The notes under the pieces: generated by a model | Told to the model about the DNA's origin: nothing | Seen by the model: only the letters and a program-made list of their open reading frames with translations | Databases searched by the model: none | NCBI RefSeq assembly: GCF_021130785.1 | Contig: NC_060213.1 | Coordinates: 119,851,001 to 119,915,000 of the forward strand | Reading direction: 5' to 3' | From: Homalodisca vitripennis | Taxonomy: Eukaryota > Arthropoda > Insecta > Hemiptera > Cicadellidae | Length of the DNA: 64,000 bases | Translations under genes and position numbers: made by a program | Shown here: positions 32,175-45,352 of the stretch, one piece after another | How positions within the stretch are numbered: position 1 is the first letter of the stretch | Layout of the letters: each line of letters begins with the position of its first letter

Positions 32175-33782
32175 AGAACAATGACACAATGTTCAGGCTG
32201 ATATAACAAAGCTACTCAAGGGAAGGTCTAGTGACCGAGTTCTATTGAATATCTCAGGCTCCGTGTCGCTCTGACCTCCCTGCGACCAATTCCCTAATGC
32301 AGTTTATACTCTCGTTCTCTGTTATCACTAAATAAAAAATAGAGTTACTTTCTTAACTGTTCACCGATGGAGGTAACACTCAACAGTTTAATATCACTCG
32401 AGGGGTAGGAAAGGTCATTACTGACTACATGCTATCTGGAGAGCAAAGTGGCCTACAAACTTCTAAGCTTACACAAAGATTAATTTCTATATAGAAATAT
32501 AGGTAACATGAAGTGTGATGATGGTGCTACCACTCAGACGGCTTTGGCTTATCGTACTAAGGCGATATGTCGAAAATTACTTGAGGTTTAAAAGAGAAAA
32601 GAAATGACGATGTTCCCAAGGACGAATCAACATACAGACTTGAAGTTTTAAATGGGTTACAAGCGTAATTTCGCTATATAGGCAACATACAATTAAATTG
32701 TAAAACTATTATGTTCAAAAATATTTTAATAACGACTATATTTTTTTATTTTCACCAATCGATCTCGTAGTGTGTACTCTTTCGCAGTCAGTTCTGCATA
32801 CAGATCTCCGTGGTTAATTAAATTCAACGATGTTAGTAATATAGATATATTGTAAGTTATTGCATAAAAATTTCTGTTTGTAAGAGAGAAACATTCCCCA
32901 AATACGAGATCGTGTAATTCTGTTCTCTTAGGACAGGAAGCTTATAAATTGCACCTAGTCTTATAAAGACATGAGTGTTGCTTCCGAAGTGACAGGATAT
33001 CCTGTTCTTGTTGGGCAAGGGAGGGGGTAGGGGCCGCCTCCTATAGAGACCCATAAGGAAGAATTTAGTGATCGAGCAAAGTTTTGTTGGGACTAGAGGG
33101 TGGTAGATTCTGTTCTGACAGTACATCAAAACTGGACTTAGACCTGGCCAGCAAATAAAAACTTGAACAGGTTGCCGGTTTCAGGACATCTCTTATATCA
33201 GCGCTGCAGATTTAGCGTTTTATGAGTTATACTTACTCTTTATATTATTGTATACGTACATACATTCACAACCACAATGTGATTTAACACATTTTATTAC
33301 ATATTGTATTACTTGAGTACTTTGAACAAATTGTATGTACTTTCTAAAATTGTCTTAACGAAGAAGGTTACTCCATTTTATGTAAAAGTGCAAACCTTAA
33401 GCACTGATAGAATATTAGTAAAGCGTTCTTATTGTAACCTGTACTTTAACATTACTTACGACTTACTAGTGTTTACATAAACTGGTATATACTGCGTGGA
33501 TTTCGAGAACTGCATTATATATGGAATTTGTGCAGATACCGTTTCCTTGCTGTGACCCAGCTGTTTCAGATAAGGCAACTAGAGCTTCGAGTCATCAACT
33601 TTGGTAATCCAAACTCCAGAAATTCAGGACACGACCTACTGCTGTGTTGCCCGAAACGAGACCTGTATTCATGCATACAGGTTCAGACAAGTTTGAAGAC
33701 ACTACTAACCAATTACGTCAGAGGCCGCTCCGTTGAATCGGCTATAAAGGCGACTAATTGAAAATTGACTCAATCCACTTAC
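32175..33782. other. no gene recognised
   Basis: GC-richer patches at about 32220-32290, 32960-33130 and 33500-33760 contain frames of 60-90 codons without convincing motifs. Confidence 0.3.
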
Positions 33783-33836
33783 TTTTCTGCAGCGGTAAAA
33801 CTTTCCCACTTCCAGAAAGTTTGTCGAAGAAATTAC
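33783..33836 (-). CDS. weak candidate internal exon
   Basis: On minus, acceptor GGATGTCTTAG, 54 bases reading NFFDKLSGSGKVLPLQK after two leading bases, one trailing base, then donor GTAAGT (phase 1-1). No match to a known family. Such short combinations of signals are expected by chance in a window of this size. Confidence 0.12.
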
Positions 33837-34248
33837 CTAAGACATCCGACTTTGTTACACTGACTTAAGTTTTCTCAATTGCTTTAATAAACATTAAATA
33901 TTATAATGGTAGCTATTTTGATAACAATAATCCATTATATCATGTAACATACGCGGTAACAAATTACTGGGAATAAAATTTAAAATCTGTTAATGCTCTT
34001 TATTTTGATTGTAGTTACAATAAATTAATGGCTTTAAAACGTGCAATTAATGTACAAACAGCTACTACTTTATTTATTCAATAAAATAAATACAGTTATG
34101 CTTTTAAAACAGGCCTACATAGCATTTTAATTTATTTGAGATGTTACCAGAATGCATAAATATCTTCAAGTACACACTAGATAATCAGTTACTAAAAAAA
34201 AATTACTACTTTCGTCATTTTTTTTCTTTCAAATCTCTACTCTGTAAA
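33837..34248. other. no gene recognised
   Basis: AT-rich, nothing seen. Confidence 0.4.
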
Positions 34249-34267
34249 ATATATATATATATCTCAA

Positions 34268-34305
<38 letters not shown>
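34249..34305. repeat. TA microsatellite, interrupted
   Basis: Two TA tracts separated by TCTCAAATATAA. Confidence 0.9.
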
Positions 34306-34310
<5 letters not shown>

Positions 34311-34317
34311 ATACTTT

Positions 34318-34700
34318 TTACACCATTTCTTTTACACCTTTACTCCTTTCTTTTTAAATCTCCACTTCTTTACTTTTACATGTGTAGTTCTTATTTTTAA
34401 ATTCGTACTACTTTCCTTTTACTTCCGTACTTTTCCCTTTTCATCTGTACTTCTTAACTTCTACATTCGTACTATTTCCCTTTTGCATGCATACTGCCTT
34501 TCTTTTATATTCATACTACTCTCCTTTTACATTCGTACTTCTTTCGTTTCACTTGGTCCGGATACAATCCTCTTTTTCCAGTGCTCTCCTTGTTTCAGGT
34601 CAACCCTCTTGTCCCGAGACCGTTCCCCTTGTTTCAAAACTGTTTCTCTCGATTTTGTGTCACTCCCTATGTTTCAGACCAAGCCCATGGTCTTCATTCT
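34318..34700. repeat. pyrimidine-rich degenerate minisatellite
   Basis: Variants of CTTTTACATTCGTACT(A/T)CTTTCC recur about every 27-30 bp to about 34550. From 34575 a second phrase of the type CCTTGTTTCA(G/A)(G/A)(T/C)C recurs. Purines are scarce on the plus strand throughout. The 211-codon frame across this tract (34141-34776) is a by-product of its few stop triplets. Confidence 0.6.
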
Positions 34701-37368
34701 GCGACCCTCCAATCTTAGGGAATTCGCAGAAAGGTTAAAAAAACTTAAAAAGATATCTTTTAATATTTTAAAATAGACTTTTTTGCGATTTTATATTATA
34801 TAATTCTATTAATTTAGCTCAAAAATTAATTTAGAGTCAAATATGCACTTCACCAGAAAGTGAAGTGATAACCTATTTTTATATTGAAACAAACCCAATT
34901 CAAAAAGCTATACTTAAATGTAATGGTGTCAAACTACAATAATAGCGTGTTATTTTTTGTATACTATTAAATTTCATACTCATATGCTTTAAGGAGCAAG
35001 GCGAAGATTAAACAGTTAAATTTTCAGCAATCAATGAATTCGGACCAAAGTTGACAAACAAAGAAGGAAGGAGGATCCGTTATGCGTAACAAATGCAGCA
35101 TTATTTTAGAAAGTTTTATTTATTGTGGTCCAAACACTTTCTAATAATCTATCTATAAATAACAATAGTTATCACGTAACAACAATAATAATCGTAAAAA
35201 ATATTTACGAAGGAAAGAGAACTATGGAGTGGAAATTTGGACACATTCCCGAAGATTATAACGAATCTCTTGGCGTGCCCGCGTGGTGTGGTCAAATCAG
35301 TCTGCTACACACAGCTCTGTATCCATCATATAAATTACTGGAGTTTGCTTATGCAAGAAAATAAAACAGGAGCTCAAATTACCTCTCGAGTTCAACAAAC
35401 ATACCAAGTAAATGGTAATATTTATCACTAACTTTATTACAATTATTTATTAAACAATTACAATGACAAAACTGTTTTTGTACATGGAAAATTACTGATT
35501 TTAAACAAGGTTGGTACAACTGGCAGTGATAAATGAGTTTAACCTGCACGGACAGGCAAGGCGGTTCACGCAATTTTTTCGCTGCCATTAGAGTGAAGGT
35601 AATGGCTCGGAAGGTAGTGGCTGGCTAATGGGTCCACTTAATCTTTTAGTAATGGATTTTATTCAATTTATCACATTCATTATTTATTGGTTACGCATTG
35701 AATCATCAGTTAATTCATCAATCGATATCTTGTTTAATCGACAGTTAATAAGTTTTGCTAAATTAAAATTAATTCATACCATTTTATATAAAGCACATCA
35801 CAAGGTATTATATGCCCAAAGCTTTGTTGTCCATAAATCGCCATAATATCGTGTAGGCTTGTAGGTCAGCGAAGCCTTTCACTTGAGGGGCTAGAAATAT
35901 TTTGTCTGTCTTTTTGAACAATGTCGCCAAAACGACTTGACCTATATACTTTACATTTTGCATGAAACTTCATTTCTATATTTGCAACAAAGCGTTCGAT
36001 GACGGTACAAGTCACTCCATGGAATTTTACTAAGCGTTAGCGAGCTATCAATATGAGTATTGTAAAAAAAATTTTGTTTGTGTGTGTGTGTGTGTGTTTT
36101 ACCGCTTGTAATCTCGGGAACTAATTGTCCCAATTCAAAGACAAATCCAAGGTCCAAGAAGGTATGGATATAAATTTTAGTATTAAACCTCATTCCTACT
36201 CGTATCTTGGGAATGTGTGTTAGATGATTATGATATTTTTCTATGGGATTTGGCTGACCGAATCCCATCATTAGTTCAGTGAGCTGGCAAAATCTCTCTT
36301 CAGTCTGTCTCGAAGTTTTAACTTTCTTTCTGTATGAATATGCGCATAACTTCACCGAAGTATGCAATTGCGATATTGTGCTCTGGCTTATTTCTATTGT
36401 TCAATAGGCTGATTATAATAGCCCAATCATTTTTCAATTATGACCTTTTCTTTTTTTATCTTAATATATATTTTTCATATATTTTCCATTGTAGTTTTAA
36501 GTTAGTATGCAAATTCCTATAAGAAATTTTTGAATCATTTTTAAATATTAGTAATAATCAAATATTTTTTAAACTGCACACTGTTGTCTAGATTCTAGAT
36601 TTTAATATGAAAGAAATGTTAACAATTAAAATTATTTTACTATTAATACATTAAAACCTTTAGATATTTCAGTGTTTCCCTTACCATATATATTAATAAT
36701 ACCGGCTGCTTAAGCTTAAAAACCAATTAACGATAAATTAGTTTTTCCCTTTGCCTACTGAATGTTTTAAGACATAAAATAATATATTTAAAATTAAATA
36801 TAATGCCTTTACGCTTGATTAGAGAAGTAATCAATACAAGTAATTTAAAAATACCATCTGGTTACATAATAATTACTTGTTCCATATATTTAGTGTCAAA
36901 AAAATAATTATCAAAAATATTACTAGGGTATTATGAGAAACTTTATTATCGGAGACCATTACCCAATTAGTGTTAGCCTATGACAATTTCGCGTCCCTTC
37001 TTTTGTTTTTTCATCGTCTGTAGAAGAAAAAACGTGTAGTTGGAACCGTATGCGAGATCTTTAACTTACCCATCTTAAATATGTGTTATCAAAACTTTCG
37101 TTGGCCTGTGAGGAACTGGGACAGGTAAAAGTTATTTGTAATAGAAGGACATGTCTACAACTTCGTAATTTATTAAGTTTAGTTATACACAATGTATTAT
37201 ACAAAGTTTTAGAATTACTTTTGTATGTTAGGAATCTCTATGTCGTGAATGTAAGAAATATATTTCTACTACTCCATACTTGATAGCTAATTGACGATTT
37301 TGTGCTCATACATCAGGATCCAATCCTCTAAATATATTAAATTTCATCCCTGGCCACGCAAGTTATGT

Positions 37369-37371
<3 letters not shown>
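34701..37371. other. no gene recognised; TG microsatellite and repeat scraps
   Basis: A (TG)n run lies at 36079-36098. A segment at 35850-35990 (TTTGTCTGTC, ACATTTTGCATGAAACTTCA) resembles phrases near 30530 and 39850 and is probably part of a dispersed repeat. GC-richer patches at 35220-35300 and 35510-35620 have no recognised gene. Confidence 0.35.

Positions 37372-37417
<46 letters not shown>
37372..37417. repeat. (TA)n microsatellite
   Basis: Uninterrupted TA run. Confidence 0.95.
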
Positions 37418-37419
<2 letters not shown>

Positions 37420-39990
37420 TGTTACTATATGGATAACCCCTTAAGTGGTAACGTTAAAGTGGTATTCCCTGGTGCCTGTGTGACGTGATATTTCTTCACT
37501 TGGCTCCGGCGTTTGGGATTATCTTTCCAGTCTAGACTGCATGATATTAGTGAACCAGTTAGGTACCATTTAAATCTTTGAGTGGTGTAGTATATTACCA
37601 AACTTTGCTGTTTTATTTTTATACATATTATTGTTATTATCACTTGAAATGTAGGAAAATAAAGATGGACAGGCGAGTGAATGATGATGAATATATGACT
37701 TCCTTAGACTACACCGCACTAGACTATTCAATCTTGCCAGACGGTGGTGCACGTCTTAACTGTACAAGAAGTGGTAAAGCCATTTAAGAATTAATTAGGA
37801 TGAGGCAATGGAAGTAACAAACTAAAGAAATGGAGAAACAAGCTGAGAAGTCAATTAGTGCACCTTAATATCGTAAAGCGGTAAAAAGTTACAAAGCAGC
37901 TAATTAACATTTCAGCGATTTGATGTAACGACGTTGGAAACAAATAATAAAAGAGGTCCTCTAATTTAGTAACTGACGATTGTAACAGAGAGACGTTTTG
38001 AGTGGACGAACATGAGAAATATATCTCAATAGAAAGCCATTACCAGAGACCTTCGAACTCTTTTGTCACTAACTTCTTGTCTTAGTCTGAAAGACGCAGT
38101 TGATCCACATCCTTATCTTTTTTAACTGAAAAAGCATTTCAACGAAATTTCACATTATGCCATTAGTAACTATTGAGTAGCATTACTTATTTCTCTCTTT
38201 TAATCTACTTCTACTCACATTATAATAGAGATCTCAGATTTCATATAAAATCCCTCTTACATCCTTTAGAATATACATTTATTCGTAACATGTGTCTTAT
38301 AATTATCCAGTATTCATTTTTTGCTTCAATATTTTCCTGTATGTTTCTAGAAATGTAAGTTACAATTTCGCAAAGTTAATATACATGACCATCAATGAAA
38401 AATGTCTCTGCCAAACATATATAAAATTTATCACTTGTTTTTATCAACGTAATTTAAAAACGAACTTTAAAAATATCACTCTATTTGTTTATTAGACTAT
38501 AGGCTCTCTAACTCTGTTCCGATTTTATTTATCATTTTCCGTTCTTGATCGAACACAACTATGGAAGTTAAAAAACCCAATTGTATAAATCTCAACTGCC
38601 GCGAGTTATCTATAAATCGGCAAGTATTCATAAGAACTAATCTACACTTACTAATGTACCTAATAAACTACTAACATTCTTTTAGTAATTTAACTACTAA
38701 CCTGCAAGGTTTTTTTATGCCTATGTGCGGAAAAGGATAGATTTAAGATATAAAGACGGCCGCAATTTTAGCAGTACTGTCACACCAGAGAAATAAATGT
38801 TAATGCAATCATCAACTATCAATCCGCGAAATTTAGTGTTATATTTATGTAAGATATAACGATGACTGAAATTATGCCAGGCCAGGCAATTGGATAAAAA
38901 AAATGTTGATGAAATCATCAACAACCAATCTGTATAAAATTGAAAATTAAATATAAAGAATTAATTTTAATAAATGAAAAGATACATAAATAGTCTAAAG
39001 GAAAGTCAAGGAACAAACGTGATAGATAATATCATGATATCATTTTAAAACTGATAAAGTGTTTTCGATAGTGCAGTGGGAAAAACAGGTGACGATGATG
39101 TGGCCGGCGTTTTCCGGAACTGTATTTTCCGACAACCACAACTGTGAGTAATATATTATATCCTGTGCCACATTTGGTCACAAAACGAATTCGCTGGAAA
39201 CTAACAAAGATTATTGTGTGTGTGTAAATTTTGTGAACAAAATATCCTCTATGGATTATTAAATTAAATCCCAAATCGCAATTTAAATTATTTAAATTTT
39301 GAAACCACTGATTTAAAAAATACAGTAACTATACATACATAAACAGTTTAAACTATACTTGCACAAACGGACTGATGTTGATATTTGCCCGAGTGTTTGG
39401 ATGAATTAGTTAAATGGTATTGTATACAACAGATCTAGAATAAATATGAAGAATGACTGCGGTGGTATTGTAAAATGTGCTAAATAAACTCTCTGTGTGA
39501 ACAATAGAAGTTCCAGAAGAAACTATCTCGCACTAAACTGTAGATGGGTATGTCATGACAATATTATATAAAGTTGTGAATCTATCAGTCGGAATTAATT
39601 CTTTTCAAGTTCTGTTCAAAAGACCAGCTCGCTACATTTAAATGTTGCCAGGTCACAGACCTTAACTACCGCCACTCTCAATTAATTGAATCGCAGATAT
39701 GCTCACATTATAGTATGGCGTGACACATTTATCGCCACTTTTTCTATAGAAGTGAGGTATAGATTTAATTGAAACGTTTCACCATTCATGGCATGGTAAA
39801 TTATTTTATATATATGAACTCATTGTTTTCCACGATTTAGAAATCATTTTGTCTGTCTGCCTACCTACCTGTATGCCTCATGATTTAAATAGAACAACTA
39901 ATGAACTTTCATAAGGAAAAAATAACTACAAGAATAGTTATAGGGTTGCATTCTCTAGAAGAACTATATATTTCAACTTCTTGATGTCTT
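37418..39990. other. no gene recognised
   Basis: AT-rich. A short ATG frame (MDRRVNDDEYMTSLDYTALD) at about 37664 and a possible small exon before a GTGAGT donor at 39146 (plus strand, beginning MMWPAFSGTVF) are visible but unsupported. Confidence 0.3.
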
Positions 39991-39995
39991 TTGGA

Positions 39996-40211
39996 ACATT
40001 AAATTTGACACGCGTGTCTTATGCTCTGAACAGGCAAAAGCGTGTGCAATAAGACCAGCCATCCATAAGGGTTTTAATCGTGGAAGAACCATGTTTCTTT
40101 TCTCCAAATTGTTGATGCCCTATTCTACAGATTAAATTTAACACAAGTGTGAATATGGTTCTCAAAAAAGTAAGAATTCTTTTTATGAATACCAACCATC
40201 CATAGCATTTT
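39996..40211. repeat. two-copy degenerate repeat, period about 131 bp
   Basis: ATTAAATTTGACACGCGTGT ... CCAGCCATCCATAAGG is followed by ATTAAATTTAACACAAGTGT ... CCAACCATCCATAGCA in the same order. Confidence 0.5.
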
Positions 40212-43200
40212 ATGAATAATGTCACACAACGTAGATCTTTTTCAACTTAATAGAAAAATGTCCCTCAAGATTGTCAGCCACAAAGATTTGGAAAATCGAA
40301 ATGGATGGTTAAAATGTGTTAACAATATTAAGCGATGATGCTTTAATCAGATTATATTTTTCTTATACTGACACACAACCTATCCTCTTAACAATTTATC
40401 CCTTACGATACCCTTCTATGTCGCCTCTACCAAAAATAGCGTGACTAATGGTACATATATTTCTTGGGAAAAGTTTTTCCATATATTTCAAGATATCCCA
40501 AGGTATGTGCTTATACACTGCAAATTGGCTGCTATCGACTTCTAGACAAACACAAGGCAATTAATTTATCATGAAATTTCCTCCAAGAGAGAAATATTTT
40601 GCAGCCACGGTAGTATTAGTGGGTTCAAAATGTAAAGGTATGGAAATGAAGAATATCAAGTGACAATTTATCAATACATTTTTGTAATTAAAAACAAAAA
40701 TATTTTACATTTAGGAGATTGTACAAATCAAATCTTTCCCTCTTATTCGTTCCACAAATTTTATAAAATAGCTTAGGTTTGCCAAGTCATTCTTTATTAT
40801 TAGCATTTTAATGAGTAAATATAAATAATTAATATATATTAAAATTGAACGAAATTCCCATATAGTTTACTACTTAAATGGTGGTATTATTTATGACTTT
40901 AGTTTTACTAGTTTCACTAAGTTCCAATCTCACAGAAAGGATATGGAGCACAAAGTGGGTCAAGGAGAGACTGTTAGTTAACTCCGCCTCATCAACACAC
41001 AGATAAGGTGACAGTGTGAGTGCGAGAGAGTAACAATTGGTGTAATGGCTCGTTACGGAGATTGCTATGGCAACAAAGTGCTTTCCTTCGTTAGACACTC
41101 AGTTGGGCCTTTATCTTAAATATACAGTTAACAATGCTGTGGTTATCATGTTACATACATGTAAAAATAACATACATTTATGCATGTATAAATAAAATTT
41201 ACACACTTCCTTTTAGTTTTATACTCCAGAATAACCAAAATAAAGCTAGATTATAGTGACGCTATCAGTCATCTAAAGTTACTGATACCTTTAGGATGAA
41301 TGGTAGCTGTCTGAACCTACGGTGCCTCATTTTACTACACTGTACATTAATGTGCTTGTTTGTAGAATTTAACAGTCAGTTCGAATTCATTAAAATGTCT
41401 GATAGAGCTTTAATAGTTGAACAATTTATATTGCCTTAAGATATTTTATTTCAGTCATATAAATATTAACAAAATATTAAAATCGAAAAATTCTGAAAAT
41501 AATCCAAAAAATGACGTATGTGCACGTTAAAGGTCACGTCTAAAATTTTTTTATCATATTATGATGGCGTTTTAAGATCCATCGAATTATGATGAAAAAG
41601 CCATATATTATATAATGAGGTATTCGCTGCTGTTGTTACATATCACGTGGAACCTTGAAATACCCCTCTGTGGGAAGCCAAGTAACTTCTGCCAAGTGTG
41701 TATTATACATATATGCCTGTACAGGTGAGTTTGAAGGAGGTGGAGCTCAGCCCCTACCTATCAACGACCGGTTTGATCAAGAACCAATCAATATAGTTCG
41801 TGGTATGCACGGGTTTCGTGTATGTGATCCAATACGTCATTAATAATTTCAATTAATTTCTATGTAGTTTTATTGTTCTATTTAAAAGCATAATCATCTT
41901 AAACTATATTACATTTTTTCATTAAAAATGGTTTATCATTTAATAAATATACAAACTAAAATAGCTCCCTTACTACAGACTCTGTCATGTATTATGAAAT
42001 AGTAACTTCTCAACATGCTTTAATATACCACTATAAAATTCCGTGTCAAATGACTGCTATATAATTATGAAATTAGGGATTTTACCTACTCACGTGTATA
42101 GTAGGTAGGGATAGTTTATACGTGTATCGTCAGGAGAGCTTAAACTAAATCAGTTATACTTCAGTGAAGAATTTCTTTATACTTATCAGATGTTTTCTAC
42201 TCAACATACATGGATATGTAAAAAAAACACCGAACATGTATACAAACGAGTAGGAGAGGATATTGTTTCACCAAGTAAGAATGGTTACAACTACAATGTA
42301 TTGGGATTGGTATTGGACACATTCGTCTTGGTATTGGACTGTATGTCTTGGTTCACTTCAAGTCTCGAATCTTTGGATGTAAATTTCCATCTTACAAATT
42401 GTCTGCCAGTGATCTCAGTAGGAGAATTTTAATTGAAATTCTTTTTCATAAGACATATACATAATCAGATTACTCTAAATTAGAAGTTTGACGGGGGAAA
42501 CTTAATAAAATCTAGTTTCAATCAGAACATCATAAACACCTTTCTTTAACTCTGTCTGTATAATTCCATCTTATCTAACATTCTATAATCTTTTTTTGTT
42601 ATATGATAATGTTGCTCAAGTCATTTATTTTAAAGAGTAATAATGAATTATTACAAGTTAACTTATGTATCTGAGTTTAGTTTCAGAAAATTTCAATCTT
42701 CTCTGCATCATTATGTAACTATGTAATGGACTTTAAATTACATCACATACTTTACTTATACTTAAATTTATTATAAGGTAATTTTTACCTGAATATATGC
42801 TTAAATGTTGTTTGAGTTCAAATAAAAATATGGATTATAAAGAACTGTTCCAATAGTTTTTACAAATATAGTAAAATGTAGGTAAAATACATATCCCTGA
42901 GAAACCCCAACTGATCCTTAATTAATCTGATATTCTGCTTCATTTCACTTAATTAAACAACACTGTAGCTATATGAACGTAAAGGTAATGATGCAACATA
43001 ATTTGGTCCATATTTGTTATAAAAACATATACTTTGGTTATTAACAGTTCTATATTAGCTCTTAACGTTTCACTCATATTGCTATGGTCCTCTTCAGGGC
43101 GAACGAAACCTGCTTAATGCCCTCAGGCACTCAGGAGTAACGCATCTAAATCAGTTCCCGTAATTACAACCTTTCGTGAAATCTATCATTTTTCTGGTAA

Positions 43201-44408
43201 CAGGAAAAGATTATTTTTAATCGTCTTCAAAATAAACCCTCCCTATAATAACTGCTTAATTTATAATTTCTCTTCCTCATAATCAATTGAAGTTTTCTAC
43301 AATATATATTTTTCGTTTTAGTTAATATCGTGCTTTTATCATAGTCATAAAACATTATTTCATTATTTGTTTTAGTCACAATACTGTATTCACTATTCCA
43401 ATTAATGTACCAAATGTATGGTTACAAAACTCATACGTGATAGGTTAAAATTGTTTTCATTTTAACCTATTAATGCTATATATATTTTAGCATATATATA
43501 TATTGCTAGGGAATATCTTAATCGGCTATTTATATATAAGAGGATCATGTAAAGTTAGGAGCATATTTTATCCAAATTATAAAATCTTAAACCATCTAAT
43601 ATGTCATGTAAGTAAATTCTTTATGTATTACATACAGGAAGCAAGAGGATTATATATTTTATCTAAATATATGATAAATCCTAATTTAAACTATACATTG
43701 AATTATTTTTTACTTAACACTGAAATAGAAAACAGATCAATTACAGACAGTCCACAGAGACCAATCACTGTTCAGCTGCGTGAGACTGTCTATTTTCTGT
43801 ATTAACGATATTAAAGGTACCTGAATTATTACCTCAGATAGTTTTATGTACTATCAGATAGGTATGCCTGTTACCATCTCTGATAGCGTTGCAGAAGCAA
43901 GAAGCACAATTTATTTCTAAATACATGTATGAAAATTCGCTCTAAACTATATTTTCAGTACCTTGAATTAAAAAAAAATTAAATTACAGAACCTAAGTAT
44001 ATTGAGTACAATAATCACGTTTTACACTTAATACTAAAAAATTATTTTTCCTTTAAATACTTATTGATATTGTCAATTACTATGTAAAAGAGATGATATC
44101 TCACAATACTGGCATTAACGTGGAATTACGTAACAGCTAAAAATTATTTTAATGTTTGATATTAAAGCAAATTTGTTTAAAAGCGTATTATAAGGCACTG
44201 TTACACCTTAAATTATAAATTATTCACTTGTTTGTTTCTTATTTGAGATACAGAAGGTTCTAATTAAGGTCACATTACAGAGAGCTGTAGCACCTGGGGC
44301 AAGTAGGCCGCAGAAAAAACTCTATTTGTCTTTCTAATAAAGTTTTTACTCTTGTCGTATCGTAAGCGTTCCTGATTTAATTACCTTCAACCAAGACAAA
44401 TGCTTTAC
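40212..44408. other. AT-rich, no gene recognised
   Basis: Only short frames without motifs. A plus frame at 42190-42432 is open for 80 codons after an acceptor-like TTATACTTATCAG but has no match. TA-rich patches lie near 43475-43505. Confidence 0.35.
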
Positions 44409-44483
44409 CACAAATTATTTCATGATCTGCCTCCAAGTCTTCATGGCAACTACCAAACATATTCAGTTCCACCGTTTGCCCAA
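44409..44483 (-). CDS. weak candidate internal exon
   Basis: On minus, a moderate acceptor (CTAAGAAATATAG) precedes 75 bases with 24 codons (part: GQTVELNMFGSCHEDLEADH), entered after two bases and left after one, and followed by GTAAAG. The stretch is richer in GC and acidic residues than its surroundings. No family was recognised. It may be chance. Confidence 0.15.
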
Positions 44484-45265
44484 CTATATTTCTTAGACAT
44501 ATTATAAGAAATATTACACTAAATTGTGCAACATTTTCTTCAAAGGAAGGGTATTTTAGCGTCACATGTTTTCAGTATAAGTAGATAAAACAACATTCTG
44601 TATCTGTCGCAACCTTTAACAGGTCTATCTATATATGTAATTTTATGTTTTGTGTTTTATTTCAAAACTCAATAAAAACTCTAAACTATTTACACTTATT
44701 GCTATTACAGTCATAAATATATTTATAGATTAGATTCATAGAATAGTATAATGTGATATAACGTTTGAAGATGGCGGGTGTTGGCAGTTATTAGAGCTTA
44801 CTAACGTAAATACTACAGAAAAAATTACGAAATTTTGGTGGTAATTTGGATTTTTTTATCTTTACCGGATTATATAATAATAACTAAAAATCAATATAAC
44901 CCAACTGACGGTAAACAATTTTTACCGATGATTATATTACATTTTTTGTCTATTTTAAAACGAAAAGCTAAAAAAATTATATACTATTAATAATTTACTA
45001 CTTGACAATTACTTTCATACAGACTTGAAAAGCCTGTGAGTGACATAGTTACCATGACCTATGTTATTCAAACAAACTCGTACTCATACATTGTTATATA
45101 ACATGTTATGCAGTAGTTACGTTGTTCTTTATTGCCAACTAGTTATTTAAAGCGATGGCGTAGTTTTCAAGGAACGCAATAATAATTTCCAGCCAAAAAA
45201 TAGAAACAAAACGACAACGAGGTAACATGTTTACCACCAATTATACAATACCAACACGGACTCAC
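44484..45265. other. no gene recognised
   Basis: AT-rich, nothing seen. Confidence 0.4.
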
Positions 45266-45352
45266 CGCTTGTGTAACTACATGTATGTTCCACATTTGCC
45301 TGTCACTGTGTTTACTCTGCGCTAATCCTTGCATAATCTGCTTCCATTCCCG
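45266..45352 (-). CDS. weak candidate internal exon
   Basis: On minus, acceptor GTGGTGCTCAG, 29 whole codons (part: REWKQIMQGLAQSKHSDRQM) and consensus donor GTGAGT (phase 0-0). The same frame stays open for about 12 codons upstream and about 30 codons beyond the donor. Phase does not fit the candidate exon at 44409. No family was recognised. Confidence 0.15.

Noticed and set aside
33540..33700. ELRVINFGNPNSRNSGHD ... CC, recalling the N-terminal domain of Notch ligands (Delta/Serrate)
   Set aside because: The following conserved cysteines and the FRVCLK-type block are absent, and the similarity is confined to a few residues.
34141..34776. 211-codon plus-strand frame
   Set aside because: It crosses a TA microsatellite and a pyrimidine-rich repeat. 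Its composition (Phe, Leu, Ser, Tyr and runs of Ile-Tyr) follows from the repeats, not from a protein.
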